A DNA stretch of 50,199 nucleotides, taken from contig JAQTQQ010000008.1 of assembly GCA_028712175.1 (NCBI GenBank), forward strand, positions 1 through 50,199, in the 5' to 3' direction. Position 1 is the first letter of the stretch, and every line of letters starts with the position of its first letter. Both the position numbers and the translations under genes were made by a program. This stretch comes from Candidatus Omnitrophota bacterium. Its GTDB lineage: Bacteria; Omnitrophota; Gorgyraeia; Gygaellales; Profunditerraquicolaceae. Positions 35,661 to 44,137 of the stretch are shown one piece after another. Below the pieces are notes generated by a model that was not told the origin of the DNA, searched no databases, and worked only from the letters and a program-made list of their open reading frames with translations.

Positions 35661-36133
35661 TGCAAAAATTATCCAGGTCGGTTAATCAGAGTTTAGCAAT
35701 AGGAAAAATCCTCGCGCAAAATTTATGCGGCGGAGAGATTATTCTTTTGTCCGGCCCGCTTGGCGCGGGTAAGACGGTTTTTGCCAAAGGGATTGCTCAG
35801 GGGTTGGGAATCAGCAAAAATAATATAATAAGCCCGACATTTGTTTTGCTGCGCATTCACAAAGGGAGGCATATTTTGCAGCATTTTGACCTTTATCGTA
35901 TTAAAGACGCCCGGGAGATTTTTGCTTTAGGCTATGAAGAATATTTTTATTCTTGCCCTAACGCCGTAACCATAATTGAGTGGCCTGAACGGTTAAAATT
36001 CCTCTTGCCGCGGGAGTTTTTAAAGGTTAAATTATCTTTTAAGGGCACAAATAAAAGGCTTCTTGGTATAACCGCCAGAGGCGCAAAATATAAAAAAATA
36101 CTGGAGAAAATTAATGAAGATATTGGCGATTGA
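35660..36133 (+). CDS. tsaE: tRNA t6A ATPase TsaE
   Basis: TsaE is the ATPase of the bacterial t6A37 tRNA modification complex. The 157-residue protein has Walker A GPLGAGKT near 31-38, SPTFVLL near 58 and HFDLYRI near 74-80. It overlaps tsaB by 20 bases, so the two subunits are coupled. TsaD, the third component, is not in the window. Confidence 0.95.
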   Translation: MQKLSRSVNQSLAIGKILAQNLCGGEIILLSGPLGAGKTVFAKGIAQGLGISKNNIISPTFVLLRIHKGRHILQHFDLYRIKDAREIFALGYEEYFYSCPNAVTIIEWPERLKFLLPREFLKVKLSFKGTNKRLLGITARGAKYKKILEKINEDIGD

Positions 36134-36788
36134 TACATCTACTAAAAACCTGTGCCTCGGATTGTACGCGGAGGGAAAAATTTATGAGTACAGCCTTGGC
36201 CTGGGCAGGAGCCTTTCTTCATTATTGGTTCCGACTATTCAAAGAGTGGCGGATGCAGCCGGTTTAGAAATATCCGATATTGATCTTTTCGGCTGCGGTT
36301 TAGGTCCGGGTTCTTTTACCGGGCTGCGCATTGGCTTGGCTACAATAAAAGGATTAAGTATCGTAAGGAACAAGCCTGTTATAGGGGTGTCTTCTTTAGA
36401 TATTTTGGCCAAAAACGCTGAGTTAAAAGGACGCCCGATCGTTGCGGCAGTTGACGCAAGGCGCGGCTTGATCTATTGCAGTTGTTATAAATATGAAAAG
36501 GATATTTTAAAACGTAAAAGCCAATATTTTCTTTTAAATTTGGAAGAATTCATTAAGAAATTCCGCATAAAGCCTGTGATTTTAGGAGATGCCGCAGCTT
36601 TATACCGGGACAAGATGTTGGCAAGTATAAAAGGCGCTACTGTTTTGGATAAAGATTATTGGCAGCTTCGGACGCATAATCTTATGGCGATTATGCTTCA
36701 AAAGGCGAAGGTAAAGCAATTCAGCTCTGCCTTAAACGTTAAACCGATTTATTTATACCCCAAAGAATGCCAAATACGGACAAAATAG
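36114..36788 (+). CDS. tsaB: tRNA t6A protein TsaB
   Basis: TsaB is the inactive scaffold of the threonylcarbamoyl-adenosine synthase. The 224 residues have the ASKHA-fold IDTSTKNLCLGLY near 5 and the family motif GCGLGPGSFTGLRIGLATIKGL near 62-83. The usual partner rimI and tsaD do not follow; alr does, overlapping by 22 bases. Confidence 0.93.
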   Translation: MKILAIDTSTKNLCLGLYAEGKIYEYSLGLGRSLSSLLVPTIQRVADAAGLEISDIDLFGCGLGPGSFTGLRIGLATIKGLSIVRNKPVIGVSSLDILAKNAELKGRPIVAAVDARRGLIYCSCYKYEKDILKRKSQYFLLNLEEFIKKFRIKPVILGDAAALYRDKMLASIKGATVLDKDYWQLRTHNLMAIMLQKAKVKQFSSALNVKPIYLYPKECQIRTK

Positions 36789-37915
36789 GTTACCGGCCTA
36801 CATGGGCGGAAGTTAACCTGAATAATTTGGAGCACAATCTTCGCCAGGTTAAAGCGTTTCTGCCTTTAGGAATAAAAGTTTTAGTTACGGTGAAGGCGGA
36901 TGCCTATGGCCATGGCATAGTCGCTGTATCTAAAAAATTATCTGCCTGCGGGGTTGATTATTTGGGCGTTGCTTCTATCGATGAGGGGATAAAATTAAGA
37001 AGGGCGGGCATAAAAACCCCCATTTTGCTGCTTGGCCTTATTCTTAAGAAAGACATCCAGCCGGTTTTTACCTACGCACTTACTCCTACTATTTGCGATA
37101 AAGAGATGGCTGTTGTCTTGAATGCTAAAGCCTGCGCCTTAAGGAAACCGATACGCCTGCATATTAAAGTAGATACGGGTATGGGTAGAATCGGGATTTT
37201 GCACGACGATGCATTTAAATTAGTTAAAGATATTTATAAATTAAAGAATGTTATAATCGAAGGGCTATTTACGCATTTTGCGTTTGCCGACCTGAACCGT
37301 AAATTTACCTCTTATCAGATCAGCCTGTTTAAAAAGTTAGTCAGTGAATTAAGGGGAAGCGGAATAATTATTCCTTTAGTGCATGCTGCAAATAGTATAG
37401 GGTTAATTGATTATAAAGACAGCCATTTTACTATGGTCAGGCCCGGCTTGGTAATTTATGGCCTGCATCCTAAAGAAGGCTTGGATATAAATTTAAGGCA
37501 GGTTTTAACGCTTAAAAGCCGTATCATTTTTATCAAGGATGTTCCTGCGGGGTATGGTATAAGCTATGGCCGTACATATATAACTAACCGCTTAACCCGC
37601 ATCATTACTTTACCTATTGGTTATGGGGATGGTTACCCTCGCAATCTTTCCAATTTAGCCCCGGTTTTAATCGCAGGCAAGCGGTTTAGGATCTGCGGAA
37701 AAATTTGCATGGATCAAATTATGGTGGATGTCGGAAAGCTTAAACCAAAAATCGGCGATGAGGTTGTTTTAATCGGAAGCCAAGGCAGCCAAAGAATTAC
37801 CGCCGAAGAGCTTGCTGATTTATCCGGAACAATTCCCTATGAGATCGTTTGCGGTTTGGGCAGCAGGATTCCTAGGGTATATAAAGATAGGGTCAAGAGG
37901 GTTAAGGGAGTTTAG
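36767..37915 (+). CDS. alr: Alanine racemase
   Basis: Alr makes D-alanine for peptidoglycan. The 382-residue PLP enzyme has the lysine in TVKADAYGHG near 39-48 and the arginine loop HIKVDTGMGRIG near 131-142. The catalytic tyrosine is in GYGISYGRTY near 263, and CMDQIMVDVG lies near 313. It is complete. The 3' end overlaps the convergent lptG by 14 bases. Confidence 0.95.
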   Translation: MPNTDKIGYRPTWAEVNLNNLEHNLRQVKAFLPLGIKVLVTVKADAYGHGIVAVSKKLSACGVDYLGVASIDEGIKLRRAGIKTPILLLGLILKKDIQPVFTYALTPTICDKEMAVVLNAKACALRKPIRLHIKVDTGMGRIGILHDDAFKLVKDIYKLKNVIIEGLFTHFAFADLNRKFTSYQISLFKKLVSELRGSGIIIPLVHAANSIGLIDYKDSHFTMVRPGLVIYGLHPKEGLDINLRQVLTLKSRIIFIKDVPAGYGISYGRTYITNRLTRIITLPIGYGDGYPRNLSNLAPVLIAGKRFRICGKICMDQIMVDVGKLKPKIGDEVVLIGSQGSQRITAEELADLSGTIPYEIVCGLGSRIPRVYKDRVKRVKGV

Positions 37916-39002
37916 CGATAAGATATATGCTGCCGCCTAAAGCGATTAAATGGCTTAATGAGGCAGCTGCCAGAGGCATAAGAATACCGGATTTTCCCAG
38001 GGCCAGGAATATGGCATCCAGTACATAATAAAGAAATCCTACAATAATCGAAATCCCGATAGCGGCCATGCCGGTAGCGCGTTTACGTATCATAAGCGCA
38101 AAAGGCAAGCCCAAGAGTATGATTATTATGCTGGTGAACGGGGAGAAAAACCGCTGGTAAAGGTCTACCTTGAGATTTCTAATTACAGAAGTTGCCCCGC
38201 TTTTGGATAGCCTCCAGACATAATCTTCTATCTGGCGTATGCTCATCAGTTCGGGTTTTTGCCTTAGTGATGTAAAATTCTCTGGGGTTTCCGGTATGCT
38301 CATAATTTCTTCTTCCAGATAAATCGGCTCAGCGACTACCTGCCCGTTGTTATCAAAGTTGAATGTAGTGCTTTGTGAAAATCTCCATAGCCCCTCACGG
38401 TAGGTACCCTTGGCCGCAATAATCTTTCTGGTTAGATTCTGGTTCTCATCCTGCTCTAAGATCGTAATTCCCTCCATAGTTTTTGTAGCAGGCGAGAATT
38501 TATTAATAAAAAATAGCCTGTTCCTTAATCCGTACATAGAGAGGTTGGCGATCGTTTCTGTTTTTTTGAGCATTCCTTTTTTTGACCCCTCTTCAATCTG
38601 TACCTTGATTTTCTGGTTTTCTGCCAAAGAAACCGGCACAAACCTGTCGTTTACCCAAAATACCGACAGGCTGATTAAGAGGCCGAATATTAAGGGCTTG
38701 CTTGCGATTTCAAATATACTTAAGCCGCTTGAGCGCATGGCAATGATTTCGTTATTATGATTAAGCTTGGCAAATGTATAGACCGAGGAGAGGAGGCAGG
38801 CAAAGGGAGAGACCTGGACAAACATTATCGGCATGTAAGACAGGTAATAACGTACAAGAAGCGCAAACGTGGCCCGATGTTTTAATATTTCATCCAGATT
38901 AGAGAGTAAATCGATGACAACGTAAAGAAATAAGAAAATAAAAATACAGGAGAAAAATATAAGGACAATAGATTTTAGTATATAACGGTCTAAGATGCGC
39001 AT
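37902..39002 (-). CDS. lptG: LPS export permease LptG
   Basis: This YjgP/YjgQ-family permease of 366 residues has an N-terminal helix pair, a beta-jellyroll periplasmic domain (about 130-265) and three C-terminal helices. With LptF and the ATPase LptB it extracts lipopolysaccharide from the inner membrane. It overlaps lptF by 13 bases, and the order comF-lptF-lptG is one operon. F and G are assigned by order and resemblance and could be reversed. Confidence 0.85.
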   Translation of the reverse strand: MRILDRYILKSIVLIFFSCIFIFLFLYVVIDLLSNLDEILKHRATFALLVRYYLSYMPIMFVQVSPFACLLSSVYTFAKLNHNNEIIAMRSSGLSIFEIASKPLIFGLLISLSVFWVNDRFVPVSLAENQKIKVQIEEGSKKGMLKKTETIANLSMYGLRNRLFFINKFSPATKTMEGITILEQDENQNLTRKIIAAKGTYREGLWRFSQSTTFNFDNNGQVVAEPIYLEEEIMSIPETPENFTSLRQKPELMSIRQIEDYVWRLSKSGATSVIRNLKVDLYQRFFSPFTSIIIILLGLPFALMIRKRATGMAAIGISIIVGFLYYVLDAIFLALGKSGILMPLAAASLSHLIALGGSIYLIAKLP

Positions 39003-40093
39003 AGTTTATAAGTTAGAAAGCCTCCAATGCCTGCGAATATGATGTTTGGCAGCCAGAGGGCTATTGCCGCAGGGAGATGGCCCTCCATGGACAGTGCCAC
39101 AAGGCCTATATACAGCGGATAATAGCAGACAATGATCAATACGGCAATCCCGATGTTAATCGATTTCTCCCTTCTGCGCGTAATGATACCTAATGAAGAA
39201 CCAAGGAGCATAAATACAAAACAGCTAAATGCCAGCGCCAGTTTTTCATGTACTTTTGTTATCAAAGGGGCCGGGCTTATTCCTTCGCTTTTAAGTTTTG
39301 CCGCCTGCTTTTTTAGTTCACGGATAGTCATTTCTTTATATTTCTTGTCCACGACTTTATCCTGCATTTGCGCTATATCGAGGTTCATAAAATATGTCCG
39401 GAAATTGAGCTTATAAAAATTAGTAGGGTTTTCCGGGTCAGGCTCATCGCTGGTCCCGTCAATAAGCTTTAATTTAACGATGTTTTCTCCCGGGATAGTG
39501 ATGAACTCCCCGGATTTAGCCACAATGGTACGCGTTGGCTTGTCTTCACCCTGTGGTTCATAAATGCGGATGTTGTTCAGGCGGTTTTTCTTCTGGTCCA
39601 CATTATAAATAAAAAGTATGTATTTCTTAAAGGAGTCGATAAAAACGCCTTCTTCAAAAGCCGCGGTAGGATTCTTAATTCCCATTTCTTTTAGCGTCTT
39701 TCGATAGGCAAAATGCGCGTATGATGCGGCCTGATCGTTAAAAACCGCCAAGGCCAAACTTAGGGCCAAGCCGATAGTTAACAAAGGCAGTATTAATTTG
39801 AAGAGGTTTATGCCGCTTGCGCGTATGGCTATTATCTCGTTGTCTCCTGAAAGCCGGCCAAAGGCAAGTAATATCGCTACAAGTATGGATATGGGCAGGG
39901 TGTAAGTGACTATGTAAGGGGTAAGGTAGATAAAAATTTGAATGACGCTGAATATGTCCACGCCTTTATTAATTACTAATTCGGCAATACGTTTTAAATT
40001 ACCGATTAATACCATGAGGAATGTCAGCACCCCAAGGCATAATAAAAGCGGCCCGATGAATTCTCTTAATATGTAATTTCGTAAAATCTTCAC
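38990..40093 (-). CDS. lptF: LPS export permease LptF
   Basis: The 367-residue YjgP/YjgQ permease shows the typical start MKILRNYILREFIGPLLLC, membrane helices near 12-32, 55-78 and 100-118, a periplasmic jellyroll and three terminal helices (after about 280). It starts at GTG 40093 with AGAAGGT 5 bases upstream. The start of its transcript probably lies before comF. LptF/LptG indicate an LPS-containing outer membrane. Confidence 0.87.
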   Translation of the reverse strand: MKILRNYILREFIGPLLLCLGVLTFLMVLIGNLKRIAELVINKGVDIFSVIQIFIYLTPYIVTYTLPISILVAILLAFGRLSGDNEIIAIRASGINLFKLILPLLTIGLALSLALAVFNDQAASYAHFAYRKTLKEMGIKNPTAAFEEGVFIDSFKKYILFIYNVDQKKNRLNNIRIYEPQGEDKPTRTIVAKSGEFITIPGENIVKLKLIDGTSDEPDPENPTNFYKLNFRTYFMNLDIAQMQDKVVDKKYKEMTIRELKKQAAKLKSEGISPAPLITKVHEKLALAFSCFVFMLLGSSLGIITRRREKSINIGIAVLIIVCYYPLYIGLVALSMEGHLPAAIALWLPNIIFAGIGGFLTYKLCAS

Positions 40094-40127
40094 TTCACAC
40101 CTTCTTTTGTGCCTAACTTTATTCCTA

Positions 40128-40853
40128 TTAGCTAGCCAGGGTTAATAGTATTACGGTCTTGGCGCCGGCGGCTTTCAGGGTTTTTGCAGCCTCATTTGAG
40201 GTGGCAGCCGTTGTTAATACATCGTCGATAAGAAGCAAGTTTGTATCTTTAATCAGTTCAGGTTTTGTAACCAGAAAGCTGCCTTTTATGTTTTGTTCGC
40301 GTTCTCTAACGGAAAGAGTGGCTTGGGTTTTAGTCGGTTTATTCCGGATAAACGCATCAGTCAGCAGTTTTTTACCGAATCTTTCCGCCACCTGCCGGCC
40401 TATAATCTGGGCCTGATTAAATTCCCTTTCTCTTAAGCGGCTTTTATGCAATGGAACAGGGATAATGTAGTCAAAATGCTGGATAGGCAGGTTGTAATCA
40501 TGAATAAATTCATTCATGATTGCGCCGAAAGTTTTACCCAGGTAATCCTTATTGCAGTATTTAAATTCATGTATTAATTTTTTTATTGTACCTGTGTATA
40601 CGCATGGGCTGAATGCCCTGTCAAAATAAAACTTAGCATCCTTACAGCCATTACAGGAATTTTTTTTAATTGCTTCGGTATCTAAATGCCTGCCGCAAGC
40701 AGAACAAAAGGGAGGCAGGTTATTTTCGATTTTACCTAAGCAGTTAGCACAGATTAAGTTTTGTGCCTGGTTTGTTTCTATTTTGTTTTTGCAAACCAGG
40801 CAACAATCGGGGTAAATTAAATCCTTAATCCCCTTTAACAGGCATGCCAACAT
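40128..40853 (-). CDS. comF: ComF-like phosphoribosyltransferase
   Basis: The 241-residue protein has an N-terminal double zinc finger (CLVC, CANC near 18-40 and CSAC, CNGC near 52-70). A PRTase domain follows, with the PRPP loop LLIDDVLTTAATSNEAA near 209-225. ComF proteins function in natural transformation or nucleotide scavenging. No other competence gene is in the window. The ATG is preceded by a consensus promoter with no leader. Confidence 0.88.
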   Translation of the reverse strand: MLACLLKGIKDLIYPDCCLVCKNKIETNQAQNLICANCLGKIENNLPPFCSACGRHLDTEAIKKNSCNGCKDAKFYFDRAFSPCVYTGTIKKLIHEFKYCNKDYLGKTFGAIMNEFIHDYNLPIQHFDYIIPVPLHKSRLREREFNQAQIIGRQVAERFGKKLLTDAFIRNKPTKTQATLSVREREQNIKGSFLVTKPELIKDTNLLLIDDVLTTAATSNEAAKTLKAAGAKTVILLTLAS

Positions 40854-40859
40854 AAAGAT

Positions 40860-40888
40860 ATAATATCAATGAAAGCTATGTTTGTCAA
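40860..40888 (-). promoter_or_regulatory. Promoter of comF-lptF-lptG
   Basis: On the minus strand TTGACA (40888-40883) and TATTAT (40865-40860) are 17 bases apart, and the -10 box ends 6 bases before the comF ATG. The -35 box is a perfect consensus. The start of transcription is predicted at the ATG. Confidence 0.72.
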
Positions 40889-40893
40889 AGTAA

Positions 40894-40922
40894 TTGACAG
40901 TCGGCTATGGGAATAGTAAAAT
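40894..40922 (+). promoter_or_regulatory. Promoter of pyrE
   Basis: TTGACA (40894-40899) and TAAAAT (40917-40922) are 17 bases apart, and the -10 box ends 6 bases before the pyrE ATG at 40929. It faces away from the comF promoter, with only 5 bases between the two perfect -35 boxes. No Shine-Dalgarno sequence can be placed. Confidence 0.72.
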
Positions 40923-40928
40923 AAGTAC

Positions 40929-41489
40929 ATGGAAAATCAAAATCTTGAAGAACTTAAAGGAAAATTATTTGATTTATTAAATAAAGAGGCATTAAAAAGG
41001 GGTAAATTTGTACTTTCTAGCGGCCAAGAGAGCAATTATTATCTTGACGGCCGTATAATTACCCTGACCCCTGAAGGCGCTTTTTTGGTTTCTAACATCA
41101 TATTGGAGATGATTAAGGATAACCCCCCGGATGCTATCGGAGGGCCGACACTTGGAGCTGATCCGATTGCAGGCGCATTGGCCGCGTTAAGCTATATTAA
41201 TAAGCATCCGATTAAGACTTTCATTGTGCGCAAGCAAGCGAAAGAACATGGAATGCAGCAGCAGGTAGAGGGCCCGCTGCTTTCTGGCGGCAACCGGGTT
41301 GTCCTTATAGATGATGTCGCTACCAGCGGTAAAGCGATTTTAGAAGCAAAGCTGGTTTTAGATAAGATCGGAGTAATAATCGACAAAGTAATTGTAATTG
41401 TTGACCGCAAACAAGGCGCCGGCCAAAATTTAGCGAAAGCAGGATTAAAGTTAGAGTCAATTTTTTCAATCACGGATTTCGGTCTATAG
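40929..41489 (+). CDS. pyrE: Orotate phosphoribosyltransferase
   Basis: PyrE joins orotate and PRPP to form OMP in pyrimidine synthesis. The 186 residues show GRIITLTPEGAFLVS near 37-51, IGGPTLGADPIAGALAAL near 72-89 and the PRPP loop VVLIDDVATSGKAIL near 126-140. The length is typical. It is predicted to be translated from a leaderless mRNA. The HI0933-like gene follows after 10 bases. Confidence 0.93.
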   Translation: MENQNLEELKGKLFDLLNKEALKRGKFVLSSGQESNYYLDGRIITLTPEGAFLVSNIILEMIKDNPPDAIGGPTLGADPIAGALAALSYINKHPIKTFIVRKQAKEHGMQQQVEGPLLSGGNRVVLIDDVATSGKAILEAKLVLDKIGVIIDKVIVIVDRKQGAGQNLAKAGLKLESIFSITDFGL

Positions 41490-41499
41490 GTCAAGTCTT

Positions 41500-42744
41500 G
41501 TGAAAAAAATAAAAATAGCGGTAGTCGGAGGCGGGCCATCGGGGATGATGGCGGCAATCCGCGCAGCCAGCCTCGGGCAGGAAACCACCATCTTTGAAGG
41601 CAAAATTTCCCTCGGCAATAAACTTCTTTTAAGCGGCAAGGGCCGCTGCAATCTTACCAACACAGAAGATATCCAATATTTCCTAAAGCGTTTTAATAAC
41701 GGCGGTGAGTTTTTAAGGGACGCTTTTAAAAAATTTTTTCATCCAGAATTAATCTCTTTTTTCCAGGAGCGCGGATTAAAATTAGCAGTTGAGCGGCAGA
41801 TGCGTGTATTTCCTCTTTCCGAGCGTTCTTCCGGGGTTTTGAATGTTCTAAAAAAAGAATTAGAAAAGAATAATGTAAAGGTTATTTGTAATAGCAGGGT
41901 GTCCGGTTTAATCATCGTTGAGGGTAAAATAAAAGGTATTCGTCTTGAAAATGGCCGGGAGATTGAATGCGACCGGGTGATCCTGGCCACCGGAGGGGCA
42001 AGCTATAGTTTTACCGGCTCCGATGCTTCGGGAATAAATATTGCTAAGAAGGCCGGGCATAAAATTGTGCCTTTAAGAGCGGGTTTAGCCGCGCTTGATG
42101 TGAAAGAAGATTTCCCTAAGAAACTAGAAGGTTTGACTTTGCGTAATATCAGGCTTGAGTTTTCCGGCGCAAAAACCGAGATTAACTCTGAAGTAGGTGA
42201 GCTGGTTTTTACCTCTAGCGGCATATCCGGGCCGTTGGCAATTACCTTAAGCTCCAGGGTCACAGATTTGCTGGATAAAACCGGTAATGTTTTTCTAAAA
42301 ATAGATTTAAAGCCGGGATTGTCTGTTGAACAGTTGGACAGCCGCCTGCTTCGTGAATTTAAATCTAATTCTCAAAAAAGCTTTAAAAATATACTTAAAG
42401 AGCTGTTGCCTTTACGATTAATTAAAGTTTTTATTACGACAGCCGGGATCGATCCGCTTAAAAAATGCAGCCAGATTACGCAGGAGGAGAGAAGGCAAGT
42501 TATTTCCTTACTTAAAAGTTTTAGAATGGAGATCTCCGGTAGCCGGCCCATCGAAGAGGGGATGGTTACCCGCGGAGGAGTGAGTTTAAAAGAGATAAAT
42601 CCCCGTACAATGGAGTCGCGCCTGATTAAAGGTTTATATTTTTGCGGTGAGATGATTGATATTGATGCCGACACCGGAGGCTTTAACCTTCAGGCGGCTT
42701 TTTCAACCGGGTATCTGGCAGGAGAGAGCGCGGCATTAAATTAA
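41500..42744 (+). CDS. HI0933-family (YhiN-like) flavoprotein
   Basis: The 414-residue FAD protein starts at GTG 41500 and shows the dinucleotide fold GGGPSGMMAAIRAASLG near 9-25. GKGRCNLTNT near 46-55 is the family signature, and GGVSLKEINPRTMESRLIKGLYFCGEMIDIDADTGGFNLQAAF is the closing FAD block. The family has been called aminoacetone oxidase-like, but its substrate is uncertain. It is complete and unremarkable here. Confidence 0.87.
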   Translation: MKKIKIAVVGGGPSGMMAAIRAASLGQETTIFEGKISLGNKLLLSGKGRCNLTNTEDIQYFLKRFNNGGEFLRDAFKKFFHPELISFFQERGLKLAVERQMRVFPLSERSSGVLNVLKKELEKNNVKVICNSRVSGLIIVEGKIKGIRLENGREIECDRVILATGGASYSFTGSDASGINIAKKAGHKIVPLRAGLAALDVKEDFPKKLEGLTLRNIRLEFSGAKTEINSEVGELVFTSSGISGPLAITLSSRVTDLLDKTGNVFLKIDLKPGLSVEQLDSRLLREFKSNSQKSFKNILKELLPLRLIKVFITTAGIDPLKKCSQITQEERRQVISLLKSFRMEISGSRPIEEGMVTRGGVSLKEINPRTMESRLIKGLYFCGEMIDIDADTGGFNLQAAFSTGYLAGESAALN

Positions 42745-42781
42745 CAGAAGGCGTACGCAAGGTGCGTTACCTATTAATAAT

Positions 42782-44137
42782 ATGAGGGATAAAATTTACT
42801 TAGCTTCTAAATCTAAAGCCAGAAGACAATTATTAAAAAGATCCGGTTTTAAATTTAAGGTCCTGCCTTCGGGTTATAGGGAAAAGAAGGATAGAGGGAG
42901 CCTGTCCTATGCGCAGTTGGTCCAAGATAATGCGCGTAATAAGGCCAAAGACGTTGCGGCGAAAGTCAAAGAGGGGGTCATTATCGCTGCCGATACTATT
43001 TGCGTACAAAACGGCAAAATATTCGGTAAACCAAAGAGTATGCGGGATGCCCAAGTAATGCTTAAAAGGCTATCCGGCGCCCCGCAAGAGCTTTATACGG
43101 GATTGGCAGTTATAAGAAAAGAAAAAGGCAGAGAAAAGCTTAAAGTCGGTTATGAAAAAACAAAAGTTTATATGGATAAACTGAATGCCGCGCAGATCAA
43201 TAATTATTTTAGGCAGGTTTCTCCGTTGGATTATGCCGGAGGTTTTGATATTCAGGGCAAAGGGGCATTTTTCATTAAGAAAATAGACGGTTGTTTTTAT
43301 AATGTAGTCGGTTTGCCATTAAGGAAATTGTACTTAATATTTAGAAAACTTGATCTGAAGTTATTTTCGTTTCTCCTGGCCGCTGTTTTCTTATCCGGCT
43401 GTTCAACTGAATATAACCTGGCGACCAAGCAGGAGGAGAAATACTATTACAGCACGGACAAAGAGGTTAGGATGGGCCAGTCAATTAACCGTCAGGTGGA
43501 AAAAGCATTAAAATTTTCAGATGACCCGTTACAGAAGAAACGCGTGGAGGATATAGGCAAAAAAATTGCCGCGGTAAGCGACAGGAAGGAAATTGACTAT
43601 TATTTTCAGGTATTAGAGGACGATACGGTCAATGCCATTTCATTGCCCGGAGGCTATATTTACGTAAACAGCGGATTGCTGGATAAAGTTTCTAATGACG
43701 ATGAGTTGGCCTGCGTTTTAGCCCACGAAGTAGGCCATATTGTCGCTCGTCACAGTATTAAAAAGCTTCAGGCCATGCAAAGTTATTCTGTCTTAAGGCT
43801 CTTGGTTGCGGTGGCGCCTGCGCCGCAGACAGCAGAAGTAGGTAGTGCCGCGGATGCCGCTTTCATGCAGTTCCTCCTCGGTTATAGCCGCGAAGATGAA
43901 CTGCTTGCGGATCAATTGGGAGCGCGTTATGCGCGTCTTGCGGGTTATGACCCGCGCGGCATGATTACCTTCCTGCTTAAATTGCAGGATATGCACCGCA
44001 GGATGCCTATTGCCGAGAGGTCGTATTATAGAACCCATCCTTATGTTCCCGACAGGATCAGGGTGGTTAAGCAAGAGATAGGGGAGGTGATTGATTTTAG
44101 TGATTACATTAATATTGAACAGAAACCCCATAAATAA
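42782..44137 (+). CDS. Maf nucleotide pyrophosphatase fused to M48 lipoprotein protease
   Basis: One 451-residue ORF joins two normally separate proteins. Residues 1 to about 192 are a complete Maf/YhdE dNTP pyrophosphatase (LASKSKARRQLL near 7-18, IIAADTI near 66-72, PLDYAGGFDIQGKG near 147-160). Residues 193-451 start with KLDLKLFSFLLAAVFLSGC, a lipoprotein-type signal with lipobox cysteine C207. An M48 metallopeptidase follows, with H315-E-V-G-H319 and E373 as zinc ligands, like BepA/LoiP-type outer-membrane proteases. No stop separates the halves. The only in-frame alternative start at the junction is TTG 43328, behind AAGGA with too short a spacing. It may be a real fusion or an adjacent pair whose stop was lost. 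Confidence 0.82.
   Translation: MRDKIYLASKSKARRQLLKRSGFKFKVLPSGYREKKDRGSLSYAQLVQDNARNKAKDVAAKVKEGVIIAADTICVQNGKIFGKPKSMRDAQVMLKRLSGAPQELYTGLAVIRKEKGREKLKVGYEKTKVYMDKLNAAQINNYFRQVSPLDYAGGFDIQGKGAFFIKKIDGCFYNVVGLPLRKLYLIFRKLDLKLFSFLLAAVFLSGCSTEYNLATKQEEKYYYSTDKEVRMGQSINRQVEKALKFSDDPLQKKRVEDIGKKIAAVSDRKEIDYYFQVLEDDTVNAISLPGGYIYVNSGLLDKVSNDDELACVLAHEVGHIVARHSIKKLQAMQSYSVLRLLVAVAPAPQTAEVGSAADAAFMQFLLGYSREDELLADQLGARYARLAGYDPRGMITFLLKLQDMHRRMPIAERSYYRTHPYVPDRIRVVKQEIGEVIDFSDYINIEQKPHK

Noticed and set aside
43328-43330. TTG 43328 as start of a separate M48 gene
   Set aside because: It is in frame, but the AAGGA is only 2 bases away. I kept the fused ORF and report the doubt.
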